A stretch of 64,000 nucleotides of DNA from Pedobacter sp. Leaf41 (GCF_001422545.1 NZ_LMLE01000008.1:299946-363945), one strand, 5' to 3'; counted from the first letter of the stretch, positions 16,372 to 27,173 are shown. The notes: generated by a model from the sequence alone, not told the origin. Numbers and translations: made by a program.

Positions 16372-19254
16372 ATGAAAAGAACGCTTCTCTTATTTTTATT
16401 TCTCAGTTCTGTAGAACTACTTCATGCACAATTTTTCAAATTTCCATATTCAACTCGAGACCTTTTCGCAGATGAAGTGTCGATTTTACAATATAATAAT
16501 ATGCAAAGCCCAACTGTGGGGCTTAAGTTGTCTGTAAATGATATAAAGGAACTGGATAAGTATGAGCAAAAATTATCCTCCATCAATTATTTGGAGTTCG
16601 AGTTTAATAATGAAGATGAGTTAAAAGCATTATTACAAACCGCCACTAGATTTTCAAATTTAGAAACAATTCAATTTAATGGCTATCCTCCGTATGCCGA
16701 AAAAAGTACGGTTCCAGCCTTTAAGCTTCCGGATGAAATCTTGAAACTGAACAAAATTAATTCAATACGTTTTTATGGGAATAGCAAACTTAAACTTAAT
16801 GAAGCTCTATCCACTTTAGCCAAGCTACCTCAATTAAAGCAATTGATTTTAATCTATGTGCCGCTTCATGAAGTACCAAAGGAGTTGATATACTTAGATA
16901 ATCTGGAACTGCTACAGATTGGAGGACAATTAGAAACCTTGCCAAAATGGTTTTCACAAATGAAATCACTTAAATCTTTAAGGTTACAATCATATAAAAT
17001 GGATTACAATAAAGCTTTCAAGATTCTTTCATCATTACCAAATTTGAACCAACTTTGGATAGACGACCTTCAAATTATAGGTAGACTAACAACCCCTTTA
17101 AAAAACAAACAGCTTGCCGAGCTACAGTTAACTAGTGGAAAAGTAGAAAATGAACAAGACTTTTTTGATGCGATATCAGCGAGTAAAAACCTTAAACACC
17201 TCGCATTGTTCAACGTTAAATTAACTGCCATTTCTCCAAATATTAGCAAACTAAAAAGCTTAGAGCATTTAAAAATAAGTGGTCAAAGTAAAATTGTACT
17301 ATCTAAAGAAGTCGGAAATTTAAGTCGGCTCCTTTCTTTAGATATTGAAAGTAAAGTTGAAGAAATTCCAACAACCATTGGTAAGCTGAAAAGATTAACC
17401 AATTTATACTTGAATTACAATTCCTTAAGTTTTCTACCAGACGAAATTGGAGAACTGAAAAACCTAAAGTATTTAGAGCTAAGCGCAAACAGATTCAAAA
17501 AATTAAACCCAAATATTGGAAAATGCCTTTCATTAATCGAACTCAAAATCAGTGCTAATCCAATTGAATGTTTGCCTTCCACATTAGGTAATTTAACGAA
17601 TTTAAAAGTTTTGGAAGCGCAACATTGCAATTTAAATGATGTATTTGCAAATATTGAGAACTTAAAAAAATTAACTACGCTAGACTTTAATGACAATTTT
17701 ATTATACAGTTACCAAATGCGATTACCGATTTAAAAAACCTAAAATCATTAAACTTTTCCTACAACCAATTGAATGAATTACCCAAAAATATTGGAGATC
17801 TTACTTTATTACAGGACCTACAATTAAACTATAATAATATCAAACGGATTCCAACGAGTATTGCCAATATGCAATCCCTAAAAAAAATAGGTTTAAGCTC
17901 TAATGATCTAAATAGTATACCAGATCAAATTGGTTTGCTAGACTCTCTTCAAGAGCTATATCTTAATAGCGCAGATATAGCTGAAAAAAGCCATGACAAT
18001 GGCCGAGGAATTTATAGAAAAGACGATCCCAACCCTAAGCGTAATATCACAAGAAACAACATAACATCCTTTCCTGATAATTTGAACGGGTGGAAAGCAA
18101 TCAAACTGCTGAATCTAAACAACAATACCGAAATCAACACAATACAATTAATGAAAGCTATATTTTCTATACCATCAAAAGCTTATACACTTGAATTAGA
18201 AAATTGTGGCATAGGGGAGTTGCCCAAAAGTGGTTGGCAAAATTTCTTTGTAAAATCACTTGATCTTCGAGATAATAAGATTGCAGAAATTCCTCATGAA
18301 ATTGTAAAAGCACCCTATTTGTCAGAGATTAACTTGAACAGAAATAAGCTTAAAACTTCTCCAAACAATCTAAATCAATATACTGCCAATCGGTTTGAAA
18401 AGGCTTTGTGGTTTGTTGATTTAGGAATGATTACCAAAGATGATTTGCCAAAAACAGATTCGATGGTTTTGGCATTATTAAGCAAAGGCGACAATCACTA
18501 CTACCGTAAGGAATTTAAAGCGGCTGTTGAGTTAACGAATGCAGCAATTGCTATAAATGATAGCTTAGCCATGAGCAGAATATTTTTAGGAAATGTTGGA
18601 GAGTCTAATTATCAGGTTGGAAATTATAAAACAGCAATAGACTATTTAATTAAAGCAATCAAACAAGATACCTCAGGAGGTATTCGAATAATGAATTTTG
18701 TCATCCCTGATTTTGAATTTAGAGCGAAAAGCTATCTTAAAATTGGAGATACGCTAAATGCCATAAAAGATTATCAAACTTTAGCAAAAAATTTTAGTGA
18801 CAGCTGGGGTGATGTAGGCATACTTTACAAAAACATTGGAAAGCAAAAAGATGCTGATAGTGCATTTGAGAGCGGTATTAAGAAATATAAAGAACAGATT
18901 GATCACTTCAGGAAAACCAAACAACCTACTGAGATGCATCAGTTGAGTTTATTGGAGCTAATGGTAATTAAGGAAGATTTTAGTAGGGCAATAACTTATG
19001 CCATTGAACTTGAAAGAGAATTTAAATCCATTCAACACAAAACTTTGCTACGTTATTTAAAAGCTTCAGCAGAAATTGGCAATAATACATATAACCTAAA
19101 AAGCAAATATGAATTGCTGGATTTTATCAGAGAAAATAAAAAATCAATTTCAGGTTGGGGCTACGATTTGTTTTTTAAATGGTTAAGTGTCACTAAAATT
19201 TCAAAAGAAAAGGCAAAGTTAATAAGAGAAATTACTGATCATATAAAACCCTAA
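16372..19254 (+). CDS. Secreted leucine-rich-repeat protein with C-terminal TPR region
   Basis: The 960-residue protein starts with a signal peptide (MKRTLLLFLFLSSVELLHAQ, cut near 19-20). From about 85 to 670 it has more than 20 LRR units of the LxxLxLxxNxLxxLPxxI type, regular and cytosolic-plant-like at 310-540 and more divergent outside. A lower-complexity region with the RKDDPNPKRN insertion interrupts the repeats near 545. Residues about 690-860 form TPR-like helices (KGDNHYYRKEFKAAVELTNAAIAIN). No C-terminal T9SS sorting domain is evident. It is probably a periplasmic or surface protein-binding scaffold; the ligand is unknown. It overlaps the stop of the convergent MgtC-like gene by four bases. 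Confidence 0.75.
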   Translation: MKRTLLLFLFLSSVELLHAQFFKFPYSTRDLFADEVSILQYNNMQSPTVGLKLSVNDIKELDKYEQKLSSINYLEFEFNNEDELKALLQTATRFSNLETIQFNGYPPYAEKSTVPAFKLPDEILKLNKINSIRFYGNSKLKLNEALSTLAKLPQLKQLILIYVPLHEVPKELIYLDNLELLQIGGQLETLPKWFSQMKSLKSLRLQSYKMDYNKAFKILSSLPNLNQLWIDDLQIIGRLTTPLKNKQLAELQLTSGKVENEQDFFDAISASKNLKHLALFNVKLTAISPNISKLKSLEHLKISGQSKIVLSKEVGNLSRLLSLDIESKVEEIPTTIGKLKRLTNLYLNYNSLSFLPDEIGELKNLKYLELSANRFKKLNPNIGKCLSLIELKISANPIECLPSTLGNLTNLKVLEAQHCNLNDVFANIENLKKLTTLDFNDNFIIQLPNAITDLKNLKSLNFSYNQLNELPKNIGDLTLLQDLQLNYNNIKRIPTSIANMQSLKKIGLSSNDLNSIPDQIGLLDSLQELYLNSADIAEKSHDNGRGIYRKDDPNPKRNITRNNITSFPDNLNGWKAIKLLNLNNNTEINTIQLMKAIFSIPSKAYTLELENCGIGELPKSGWQNFFVKSLDLRDNKIAEIPHEIVKAPYLSEINLNRNKLKTSPNNLNQYTANRFEKALWFVDLGMITKDDLPKTDSMVLALLSKGDNHYYRKEFKAAVELTNAAIAINDSLAMSRIFLGNVGESNYQVGNYKTAIDYLIKAIKQDTSGGIRIMNFVIPDFEFRAKSYLKIGDTLNAIKDYQTLAKNFSDSWGDVGILYKNIGKQKDADSAFESGIKKYKEQIDHFRKTKQPTEMHQLSLLELMVIKEDFSRAITYAIELEREFKSIQHKTLLRYLKASAEIGNNTYNLKSKYELLDFIRENKKSISGWGYDLFFKWLSVTKISKEKAKLIREITDHIKP

Positions 19255-19910
19255 AAATCGAATTCAATAATATCTTTATCCTTTAACATTTGCTCTACAA
19301 ATTTCCGATGGTTTTGCGGCGTGCCGGTGGCTGTCCAGTTCCCAGTGATGATATTATTTGCTAACTGATGTTTTCCACGCTGGGGCTTAAGTTTATTTTC
19401 TCTAAAAGCTTCCTCATAACTTTCTAAATCACCCTGGGTATGTTGCTTTTTAACGATGCGATAAATTCTTTTCGTAAAACGACGATCGCCAATTTCTTCT
19501 ACAAACGGAAAAATAATTAAAGCCAACAGTACAACACCTGTTACGCCAATGGCCTGTTCATAATACCCGCCACCAATGGCCATACCAATGGCGGCTACAA
19601 TCCAGATAATACAAGCGGTAGTTAATCCTTTAACTCTGTTTTCTTCCTTAAAAATTACGCCAGCACCTAGAAAACCAATACCGGTAACAATATTAGAGGC
19701 AATTCTGTCCTGACTTGTTGGTCCGATTTTAACGGATAATATGGTGAATAGCGTGGCACCTAAGCCAATCATCATCATGGTTTTTAAACCTGCAGATTTA
19801 CTTCTGTATTCGCGTTCTGCACCAATTAAGCCACATAACAAAGTGGCTAATAAAAATTTATTAACCTCACTTTGCGTGATGAAATGGCTATTGTCTAAAA
19901 TCTCGTTCAT
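19251..19910 (-). CDS. MgtC/SapB family membrane protein
   Basis: The 219-residue protein has the MgtC/SapB domain at its N-terminal two-thirds: family signature GLIGAEREYRSKSAGLKTMMMIGLGATLF (in parts, residues 28-57) and four to five membrane helices, then a soluble C-terminal region of about 75 residues. MgtC-type proteins act in magnesium limitation and in control of membrane potential; this is family knowledge. No Mg2+ transporter gene or riboswitch is seen next to it. Confidence 0.85.
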   Translation of the reverse strand: MNEILDNSHFITQSEVNKFLLATLLCGLIGAEREYRSKSAGLKTMMMIGLGATLFTILSVKIGPTSQDRIASNIVTGIGFLGAGVIFKEENRVKGLTTACIIWIVAAIGMAIGGGYYEQAIGVTGVVLLALIIFPFVEEIGDRRFTKRIYRIVKKQHTQGDLESYEEAFRENKLKPQRGKHQLANNIITGNWTATGTPQNHRKFVEQMLKDKDIIEFDF

Positions 19911-19933
19911 CGCTTTGAATTAACAAAGCCAAA

Positions 19934-20956
19934 TTAATAAAAATCGTAACATCTTAAGCCATTCGCCCGCCCACCATTTGAACTATTTTGAAAATACTTT
20001 TCGTAGCCCAAACCAATTTCTGATGTTCCACTGGTGTTGGAATAATTGATTTTCGAAGAGGTGGCATCATGACTAATACCTACCCTAAATTTCTCGCCAT
20101 TGGTTCTTCGGTTAAAAATGTCAAAGATTACCGATAATACAATTGCATCGTTTCCTCCGGCATTACTTCCACCTCGGTACCAAATTCCAGCATTTATGCC
20201 AGCGTATTTGTATTGCATCCCTGCGCTATATGAAGTGATATTTTGCTGCTTGTAAACCACGATGGAAGGAATAAGATAACTTCCATCACGATCGTATTGA
20301 TCGGGAATTAGCGTGAGTTTGTAACTCATATTTCCTGAAATGCGCATGGGCAATTTAGCCTGAAAGCCTGATAGAGATTCATCAGGACGATTGATGTGGT
20401 GAGCTGCTACACCAAGCATAAATTTACCGTAAACCAGATTGGTTCCTGCGTTGGCATCAAGATAAAAGCGGCTATCAATACTCGGTCTTTCAGCACCAGA
20501 AATACTACCCGGTATGTAGCCCGTTCCGATACCAATCTGATCGCCAAAAACCAATTTGTCCCAATTTAACTTTTGGTTGGTTATTCCGGCCTGTAAGCCA
20601 AAAGAAAGTGCAAAATCATCGCCATTTATGATATATGAATAACTGGCGGCGATATTATTTTTTACCAGATAGGCGGTTCCTTCTGTACTTCTGTTAAAAA
20701 TTATGCCCACACCACTGTTTATCCTTTCCAGGTTTAAATCGCCCGAGGCGCTCATGTAAGAATAATCGCTGGCCAAACCCGACCACTGATTTCGGTATAA
20801 GGCATTGAACCGAATATCGCCCTCAAACTGCCCGGTGAGTGCAGGGTTGAGGTAAATTGGTGAATTATAGAACTGTGAATAAATATGATCTTGAGCCATC
20901 ATCAAGATCGGCAACAGCAAAGCAAGCATCAATAATAGTATCTTTCTCCCCATCAT
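19934..20956 (-). CDS. sprF: PorP/SprF family type IX secretion system membrane protein
   Basis: The 340-residue protein has a signal peptide (residues about 1-21, ending MMAQ) and a beta-barrel-type outer membrane domain. The PorP/SprF signature HIYSQFYNSPIYLNPALTG appears at 24-42, with IRFNALYRNQWSGL just after. SprF-like proteins are needed to export or anchor a specific large T9SS client, usually the gene directly upstream. Here the ATG overlaps the stop of the 1971-residue adhesin by four bases, so the pair is coupled. Confidence 0.9.
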   Translation of the reverse strand: MMGRKILLLMLALLLPILMMAQDHIYSQFYNSPIYLNPALTGQFEGDIRFNALYRNQWSGLASDYSYMSASGDLNLERINSGVGIIFNRSTEGTAYLVKNNIAASYSYIINGDDFALSFGLQAGITNQKLNWDKLVFGDQIGIGTGYIPGSISGAERPSIDSRFYLDANAGTNLVYGKFMLGVAAHHINRPDESLSGFQAKLPMRISGNMSYKLTLIPDQYDRDGSYLIPSIVVYKQQNITSYSAGMQYKYAGINAGIWYRGGSNAGGNDAIVLSVIFDIFNRRTNGEKFRVGISHDATSSKINYSNTSGTSEIGLGYEKYFQNSSNGGRANGLRCYDFY

Positions 20957-23900
20957 CTTATTAAGTATATTACGCCTGTTTTCCGTGGCGGAGCAGAATC
21001 ATAAGTCATCCCTTTCCAGTCACTTCCATTTATAAATTTTACCTCTATTTTCCAATAGTAAACGCCCTGTGGTTGGTCTTGCCCTTTAAATGTACCGTCC
21101 CATCCTTCTGCTGGCGCACCATCATCCAATTTTGTGGTTTCCCAAATCAGTTGCCCCCATTTATTAAAAACGCTCATTTTCCAGTCTTGAATTCCCTGGC
21201 CCTTTGCCCTGAAAGTTTTAATTTCGTTTTTGGCACTTGCAGGCATAAATGAGTTGGGTAAATTTAAGTTTCCTGGTACGCCGATAATTCTAACCGATTG
21301 GGTGATGGTAGCCGGACAACCTTCTTTATTTAAAACTTTTAAGGTAACTGGATACACCCCTTCATTTGCATAAGTATGAGTTGGATTTTGTAGTGTTGAT
21401 CTTGATCCATCTCCAAAAAGCCATTCCCAGCTAACCGCATCGCTACTAATATCTTTAAAACCGAAAGTGAAGTTTGGAATGGACAATTCATTGCCAGGGC
21501 TAACAGTAAACGCGGCCACAGGTGGATTTGCCGTTTTGATATATCCCGGAATGCTTACTGTATTTTTACAGCCCAAAATATTTGTTGCGGTCAGGGTTAT
21601 GTTAAAGCTTTTGCCCGATCCGGTAAAAGTATGTGTTGGCTCAACATTAGTTGAAGTAGTGCCATCGCCAAAATCCCAAACATAACCAATCGCATCCTGA
21701 CTATTGTTTTTAAACTTTACAACTACACCATCGCATCCAATAGTTTTGTCGGCCGTAAAACTTACTGTAGGTTGTTCTAAAACTTCAATTTCTTCTGTGG
21801 TTGAGGCATCGGAACATCCATTGGAAGCGTAAAGTATTATCTTGTATTTGCCTGGTTTGGTAAAAGTATGCGAAACTACCTCTGGAGCAGAATGGGTAAT
21901 GGCTGTACTTCCATCGGCAAAGTCGTAAACAAATGTACTTGCCCCTTTTGTATTGTTGTAAAAATCTACCTTAAATGGTGCACAACCCCTAAGTTGGTTA
22001 CTGTTTACAACCAATTCAGGAACAATAGAATTTGGCGAAACCCGGATGGTGTATTGAGATTCGGTTGAACCACATTCATTTGTAGCAAGCATTTTTACTA
22101 CGTAATCTTTAACTACAAGAGTGTTGTAAGTATGAGAAACACTGGCTTTGTCGGTAGTAGTAACTGTCTCTCCATCGCCAAAATCGTAAGTATAACTGGT
22201 AGAATTGCCGGGTGATGTATTGCTAAAAGTTACTTTAAATGGCGAGCACCCGGCTGTTTTATCTGGCGAGAATATAGAAACTGGTTTGGCTTTTACTAAA
22301 ACTTCAGCAGTTTTGGTGGTTGTGCCGCAAGGTGTAGTAGCAGTTAGTGTAATAATGTAAGTAAGGTCTTTTCCTGTGGGGTCAGCCTGATAGGTTACCG
22401 CGGCGGGTTGTGGCAAATCGGAAGTTGTTCCATTCCCGAAATCCCATTTGAAGGTAGCTGCGGTTAGTGACGTAGAGGTATTGGTAAACGTAACGTTCAA
22501 AGGCCCACAGCCGCTTGTTGTATTCTGTGTAAACGCTGCAGTAACATCTTGCCGGGTGGTGAATGTATGTGTAATCTCATCGTTATCACAGCCATTACTA
22601 CTGGTTACCGCAAGTTTAATAATTACGCTTTCATTTTGATTGAGGATGGTATAACCAGGAAAAGTTGCTCCTGTTCCAATTTCTACTCCATTTGCAAACC
22701 AGGTATAAGTAGCATTTCGATCTGGATACAAAACAGCTGACACATTAGTACTTGTAAGTTTAAACGGAGCGCAGCCTTTGTCTTCATTAAAAGTAATTTC
22801 TGCTTTCGCAGGAAGATTTACAGTGAGCTTTATTGAGTTACTCATGTTAATCGAGCACGAACCGCTGGTTACTCTACGGCGGTAGTAAATGGTTACCGTT
22901 GGCAATGGTGGTGTAAAATTTGACGTATTTGCCCCAATTACATCGCTCCAAACTGTTCCATTTAAACTAGACTGCCACTGATAATTAAAATTGCCATCGC
23001 CACCCGTTGGTATAGATCCAGTTAATGGAGCTGCTGCTGAACCTATACACAGTTGTTGATCTGCAGAAATGGTGTTATTTGCCAGATCTGGCAATACATT
23101 TATTTCTACTACATTACTTACCGAAGTGCAGATGGTGCTGTTAACCAATCTTCTGTAAAATAAGGAAGCGGGCGGACTAACCGTTAAATCCTTATCAATT
23201 GACGAAGGAATATTTACCCATGTGCTTCCATCGGTACTGCTTTGCCATTGATAATTGAAACTTCCTGAACCGCCTGTTGGAACATTGCCTAGAATAGTAA
23301 CCTGCTGACCAGAACAAACTGATGTCGCGGCGCTATTAATGTTATTCGAAATAGGGGAGAAGTATGTGATTGTTACCTCCGATGAGGATGGCGGACAGCC
23401 CGTAAAACCTGTAATTGTCCATTTAAACTTGTAAACTTCTCCGGGAATTAAACCAGTTACATTTGTATTAAATATAGTAGCATCAGCTATTGTTACTCCT
23501 GTTTGATTGGAGCTGAGTGTCCACAAGCCATTGTTCGGAGCCGGATTATTTCCATTTAAAGTTACACCGTTCCCACTACATAAATTTTGATCGATACCTG
23601 CATTGGCGGTAACTGTTAAAGGATTAACGGTAATAGTAGAAACCGATGAAATGGCTTCGGCGCAACTTCCACTTTTAACAAACGCCCGGTATTGTGTTGT
23701 TATGCTCAAATTAGCATAAACCAATGGATTTGCATTGGAGTTTATCACCGACCAGTTTTGTCCATTATCAATAGAGCGTTCCCATCTGATGATGCTGCCA
23801 ACCTGCCCAGATAGCGTGATATCTCCTCCGTTAGTACCCGCACACAAGGTATTGCTGCCAGAAGTGGTCCCTCCAATACTTTCCGGGCTTACAGTAATTT

Positions 23901-26868
23901 GTACCTCATCACTTGTTGTCGAACAAGCGCTATCGCTTATTGTCCACTTTAAAACATAGGTATTGCCAGCCTGCAAGCCAGAGAGTTCAGTGTTGTATTT
24001 GGTATCATTAGCAAAAGAAATTGTAGTAGGGGCAGTTACAATTGTCCATTTACCTGAACCAACCAAAGCTTCATTGGCTTGAAGCATATAGGTGTTTACA
24101 TTACAAAGGGCTGCATCTGCACCGGCATTTGCCAATGTTGCACTCGGGTTAACGGTAATGGTAATTGTGGTTGGTGCACCGGCACAATTACCTGCCGAAA
24201 CTGGGGTTATGGTATAAGTTACTGTTGCAGGCGTTGAACCTGAATTGGTTAAAATATCATTAATTACGGTGCTAGATGATGCAACACTTTGGTTGCTATT
24301 TCCTGTAATTTCTCCACTAATCACGCTGCTGTAAATGTATTTTACATTGGTCATTACCGATGATAAACTTATAGCTGCACTCGTTTTATTGCAAATATTA
24401 AGGGTTGGAGCGGTTGCATTTACCAAAGGACTTGGATTTACCGTAACTTTAAATGTAAAGGGAGTACCAAAACAGCCGTCCAAAGTTGGAGTAATTACAT
24501 AGGTAACAATTGCATCAGTGGTCAAATCGGTATTGGTTAACACATCGTCTATCTTTCCACTTCCGCTTGCTGCAAAGCCTGTTGCATTTGTGCTACCAGT
24601 TGCTGTCCAGTTAAAAACGGTTCCGGCAACAGCCGAAGTTGGGGTGTAATCCACGTTTTTGCCTGTACAAATTACTTTTGCTGCTGCACTTGTAATATCA
24701 ATATTCGGTTTAATCGTGAGTACTACATCATCATCAATTTGATTACATGGGGCGGCCAAAGCGGTTGTTACTCTCAGGCGCAAGGTCACGCTGCCGCTAT
24801 TTTTTTCGGCAAGCGTCGGCGTATATACTGCGTTTAATGCATTTCTGCTTGGCGTGAAAAGACCATTTCCACCAATCCAGGATTGAGAAGTTGTGGATCC
24901 GGTGATAGTTGCTGCCAATGGGAAAGAAGGCTCGTTGAAACAAATACTTTGATCGGTACCTGCATTAATTACCGGAGCAGTAGAAAAAGTAATTTTTTGA
25001 GTTTTAGTGATAGTACCACAATTATTTTTCTGCGTTACGCTAATCGTATATTCATCATAGTTGTCAAATTTGATTGACGGATACTTTGTATTTGAAGTAG
25101 TTCCGTTTGCAAAACTATATGTTCCGGCACCAGTAGCGGTTACCGTCCAGGTATACGTATCAGCTTCATCGAGCAGTGTTCCATCAATCAAAGTTTTTGT
25201 GGGGCCAACTGTTGTCGGGTTAAAATCGTAGGTGGCGAGGTTACAAAGGGTAATGTTTGGAGATAAAGTAACAATTGGCGATTTATTAACCACAACGGTT
25301 TGCGGTGTAGATGAAACCAAACCACAAGATGGTGTTGTAATGTTTAGGGTAATGGTATAAACGCCGGCAGTATTGAACAAAAATTCTGGCTCTTTACTTT
25401 GTGCATTTGTGCCACTAATAAAGTTCGCCGCTGGCGATATTACCCAAAAATAAGAATTGGCTGCATTGCAGATCTGATCGATCACCGATTTATCAGTAAC
25501 TTTTATCGATCCACCTGCACATGTTGTTTTGGTAGCTAAAACAAAATCTGGTTTTGGAGGATCCTGAATACAGATAATTTTTTCTACAACCTCAGCCTGG
25601 CAAGCACCCGAACTGTTCGACTCCAGTCTGATCTTGTGTTCACCGTGTGTTAAGAATTTATATACAAAATCATACGAGCGGGGTTTGTTTGCCTCCACCA
25701 GAACTCCATCAACATACCAGTTATAGGTTACTACATTTTCTGTACAGCCAGAGGAGTTGGTATTCGGATTTTCTCCCGCGGTTGAGGTATTAATAAAAGT
25801 GATATTGGTGTTGGTACAGCCAGGATTGGTGAAAGTGAAATTATTTACCGGCTGCGCTACAACCTTTGCCGATGAAGAAACTGGTGTTCCCAAATCGCCA
25901 CAAAATACGTTTGAGACTTTTATGGTTACATCAAAAGCATTGAAGATAGTACCAGCGCTTGATACGGAAGTGCTTCCGCAGGATGAGCGGAGATAATTAT
26001 GTTTTACCTTACCCTGCAGTGCGGCAATATCGCAGAAAGTGTAAACAGATGTTGAATTATCACCCCAGGTGATGGTGTATTTGTCGCCGGGAAAATTATT
26101 TTGTATTCCGCCAGGTGAGGTATAATCCACGCTAAACTCCAAAGCGCCCAAAGGCAAACAAACGATGTTGTTACCCGAGTTTCCAAATGCGGTAACTGTT
26201 TTGTTATTGATTAGAAAATACGCTTTGGTGGCCACGGTTCCATCTGGATTTACCGCCTTAGTTAATATTGTGTAGTGCGCCTGGTCGGCAGTAAACTGTT
26301 GCAGCTTTGTGGTAAAATTCAATGGCGATACATTACCAGTTAGCTCATTGGTAACAGTTGCTGTAACTACAGAAGCGGCAGTAGATTCATTGGAAATAAT
26401 AAATTGATTATTAGGTCGGCTGGTGCAGATACCAAATGTTTCGGTATTGTTTGGGTTGAGGTAGTTTGAGATTAATTTCGCCTCGGTGGCTGCTCCGGAT
26501 TTTATTTCGAAAGCTGTTGATTCGGTACTAATAATAGCTGGATTGGTAGACTTAACCCTCAATTTATAATTTGTTCCCGGAAGGATTCCTGTTGCGGGAA
26601 TAATGCCATTTACATAGGTGCTGTAAAAAGCAGTATAGCTGCCAATTAATTTTTCGGTTCCGAAATTTCCGTTTTCATCAGATAGGTAAAGCTGAAAAAC
26701 ATTGTTTTGCCCGAAGCATTCTGTGGGCAATTTAAATGTTGCAGCAATAGTACTTCCAGGCGTATATGGTCCTGCATTTACTGGCCCAATAGTGATTTGA
26801 GCAAATGTTATTTTAGTACTAAATAATAACCCTAAAATAAGGGCATACAAAAGCCATTTCCTTTTCAA
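20953..26868 (-). CDS. Giant PKD-domain surface adhesin with T9SS type B sorting domain
   Basis: The 1971-residue protein begins with a signal peptide (about 1-23) from a TTG start; upstream in-frame codons reach a stop without an ATG. The first two-thirds are Ig-like and PKD-like repeats with regularly placed cysteines. Five classical PKD domains follow at about 1450-1850, each with a DFGDG-type motif (WDFGNG, YDFGDG, YDFADG, WDFGDG, WLFGDG). The last 90 residues are the gliding-motility-associated C-terminal domain (SFMPASAK, VFNKWGQLIWET, WDGTFKG, QGVYYWKIE), the type B T9SS sorting signal. It should be exported by T9SS and held at the surface with the help of the downstream SprF-like protein. 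Function as adhesin is inferred. Confidence 0.88.
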   Translation of the reverse strand: MKRKWLLYALILGLLFSTKITFAQITIGPVNAGPYTPGSTIAATFKLPTECFGQNNVFQLYLSDENGNFGTEKLIGSYTAFYSTYVNGIIPATGILPGTNYKLRVKSTNPAIISTESTAFEIKSGAATEAKLISNYLNPNNTETFGICTSRPNNQFIISNESTAASVVTATVTNELTGNVSPLNFTTKLQQFTADQAHYTILTKAVNPDGTVATKAYFLINNKTVTAFGNSGNNIVCLPLGALEFSVDYTSPGGIQNNFPGDKYTITWGDNSTSVYTFCDIAALQGKVKHNYLRSSCGSTSVSSAGTIFNAFDVTIKVSNVFCGDLGTPVSSSAKVVAQPVNNFTFTNPGCTNTNITFINTSTAGENPNTNSSGCTENVVTYNWYVDGVLVEANKPRSYDFVYKFLTHGEHKIRLESNSSGACQAEVVEKIICIQDPPKPDFVLATKTTCAGGSIKVTDKSVIDQICNAANSYFWVISPAANFISGTNAQSKEPEFLFNTAGVYTITLNITTPSCGLVSSTPQTVVVNKSPIVTLSPNITLCNLATYDFNPTTVGPTKTLIDGTLLDEADTYTWTVTATGAGTYSFANGTTSNTKYPSIKFDNYDEYTISVTQKNNCGTITKTQKITFSTAPVINAGTDQSICFNEPSFPLAATITGSTTSQSWIGGNGLFTPSRNALNAVYTPTLAEKNSGSVTLRLRVTTALAAPCNQIDDDVVLTIKPNIDITSAAAKVICTGKNVDYTPTSAVAGTVFNWTATGSTNATGFAASGSGKIDDVLTNTDLTTDAIVTYVITPTLDGCFGTPFTFKVTVNPSPLVNATAPTLNICNKTSAAISLSSVMTNVKYIYSSVISGEITGNSNQSVASSSTVINDILTNSGSTPATVTYTITPVSAGNCAGAPTTITITVNPSATLANAGADAALCNVNTYMLQANEALVGSGKWTIVTAPTTISFANDTKYNTELSGLQAGNTYVLKWTISDSACSTTSDEVQITVSPESIGGTTSGSNTLCAGTNGGDITLSGQVGSIIRWERSIDNGQNWSVINSNANPLVYANLSITTQYRAFVKSGSCAEAISSVSTITVNPLTVTANAGIDQNLCSGNGVTLNGNNPAPNNGLWTLSSNQTGVTIADATIFNTNVTGLIPGEVYKFKWTITGFTGCPPSSSEVTITYFSPISNNINSAATSVCSGQQVTILGNVPTGGSGSFNYQWQSSTDGSTWVNIPSSIDKDLTVSPPASLFYRRLVNSTICTSVSNVVEINVLPDLANNTISADQQLCIGSAAAPLTGSIPTGGDGNFNYQWQSSLNGTVWSDVIGANTSNFTPPLPTVTIYYRRRVTSGSCSINMSNSIKLTVNLPAKAEITFNEDKGCAPFKLTSTNVSAVLYPDRNATYTWFANGVEIGTGATFPGYTILNQNESVIIKLAVTSSNGCDNDEITHTFTTRQDVTAAFTQNTTSGCGPLNVTFTNTSTSLTAATFKWDFGNGTTSDLPQPAAVTYQADPTGKDLTYIITLTATTPCGTTTKTAEVLVKAKPVSIFSPDKTAGCSPFKVTFSNTSPGNSTSYTYDFGDGETVTTTDKASVSHTYNTLVVKDYVVKMLATNECGSTESQYTIRVSPNSIVPELVVNSNQLRGCAPFKVDFYNNTKGASTFVYDFADGSTAITHSAPEVVSHTFTKPGKYKIILYASNGCSDASTTEEIEVLEQPTVSFTADKTIGCDGVVVKFKNNSQDAIGYVWDFGDGTTSTNVEPTHTFTGSGKSFNITLTATNILGCKNTVSIPGYIKTANPPVAAFTVSPGNELSIPNFTFGFKDISSDAVSWEWLFGDGSRSTLQNPTHTYANEGVYPVTLKVLNKEGCPATITQSVRIIGVPGNLNLPNSFMPASAKNEIKTFRAKGQGIQDWKMSVFNKWGQLIWETTKLDDGAPAEGWDGTFKGQDQPQGVYYWKIEVKFINGSDWKGMTYDSAPPRKTGVIYLIR

Positions 26869-27173
26869 ACAGGTCTACATTAAGAAATCTCTAACACGGG
26901 GGAATGATTTAGTTGCGGTAATCAGTGTGTGGCCTGATTGTCTTACTTACATTTGTGTAATAAGTAATGCTACGCTTTCTTAAATATTCAAGTACAAATA
27001 AGGTAAATTCTAAGTTACACTCACAAATATTTACACCAAACAGCTTCTGAAGAGTGATTTATGAAAGTAAAAATGCCTTTTTTGATATCGTGAGGGCATA
27101 AAAAAACCCTCAAGGGATGAAAACCTTGAGGGCATATTTTTACACGAAAAATTTTCGTGATATGGGTTTATGA
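26869..27173. other. Intergenic region between adhesin and groEL
   Basis: These 305 bases contain the groEL terminator near the right end (27101-27132) and must hold the promoter of the adhesin-sprF operon on the left. I could not single out a convincing -7/-33 pair. No coding frame is seen. Confidence 0.5.
27101..27132 (-). terminator. Intrinsic terminator of groES-groEL
   Basis: Read on the minus strand, CCCTCAAGG (27132-27124) pairs perfectly with CCTTGAGGG (27115-27107), with an eight-base loop, followed by six T residues. It lies 40-70 bases after the groEL stop. Confidence 0.88.
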
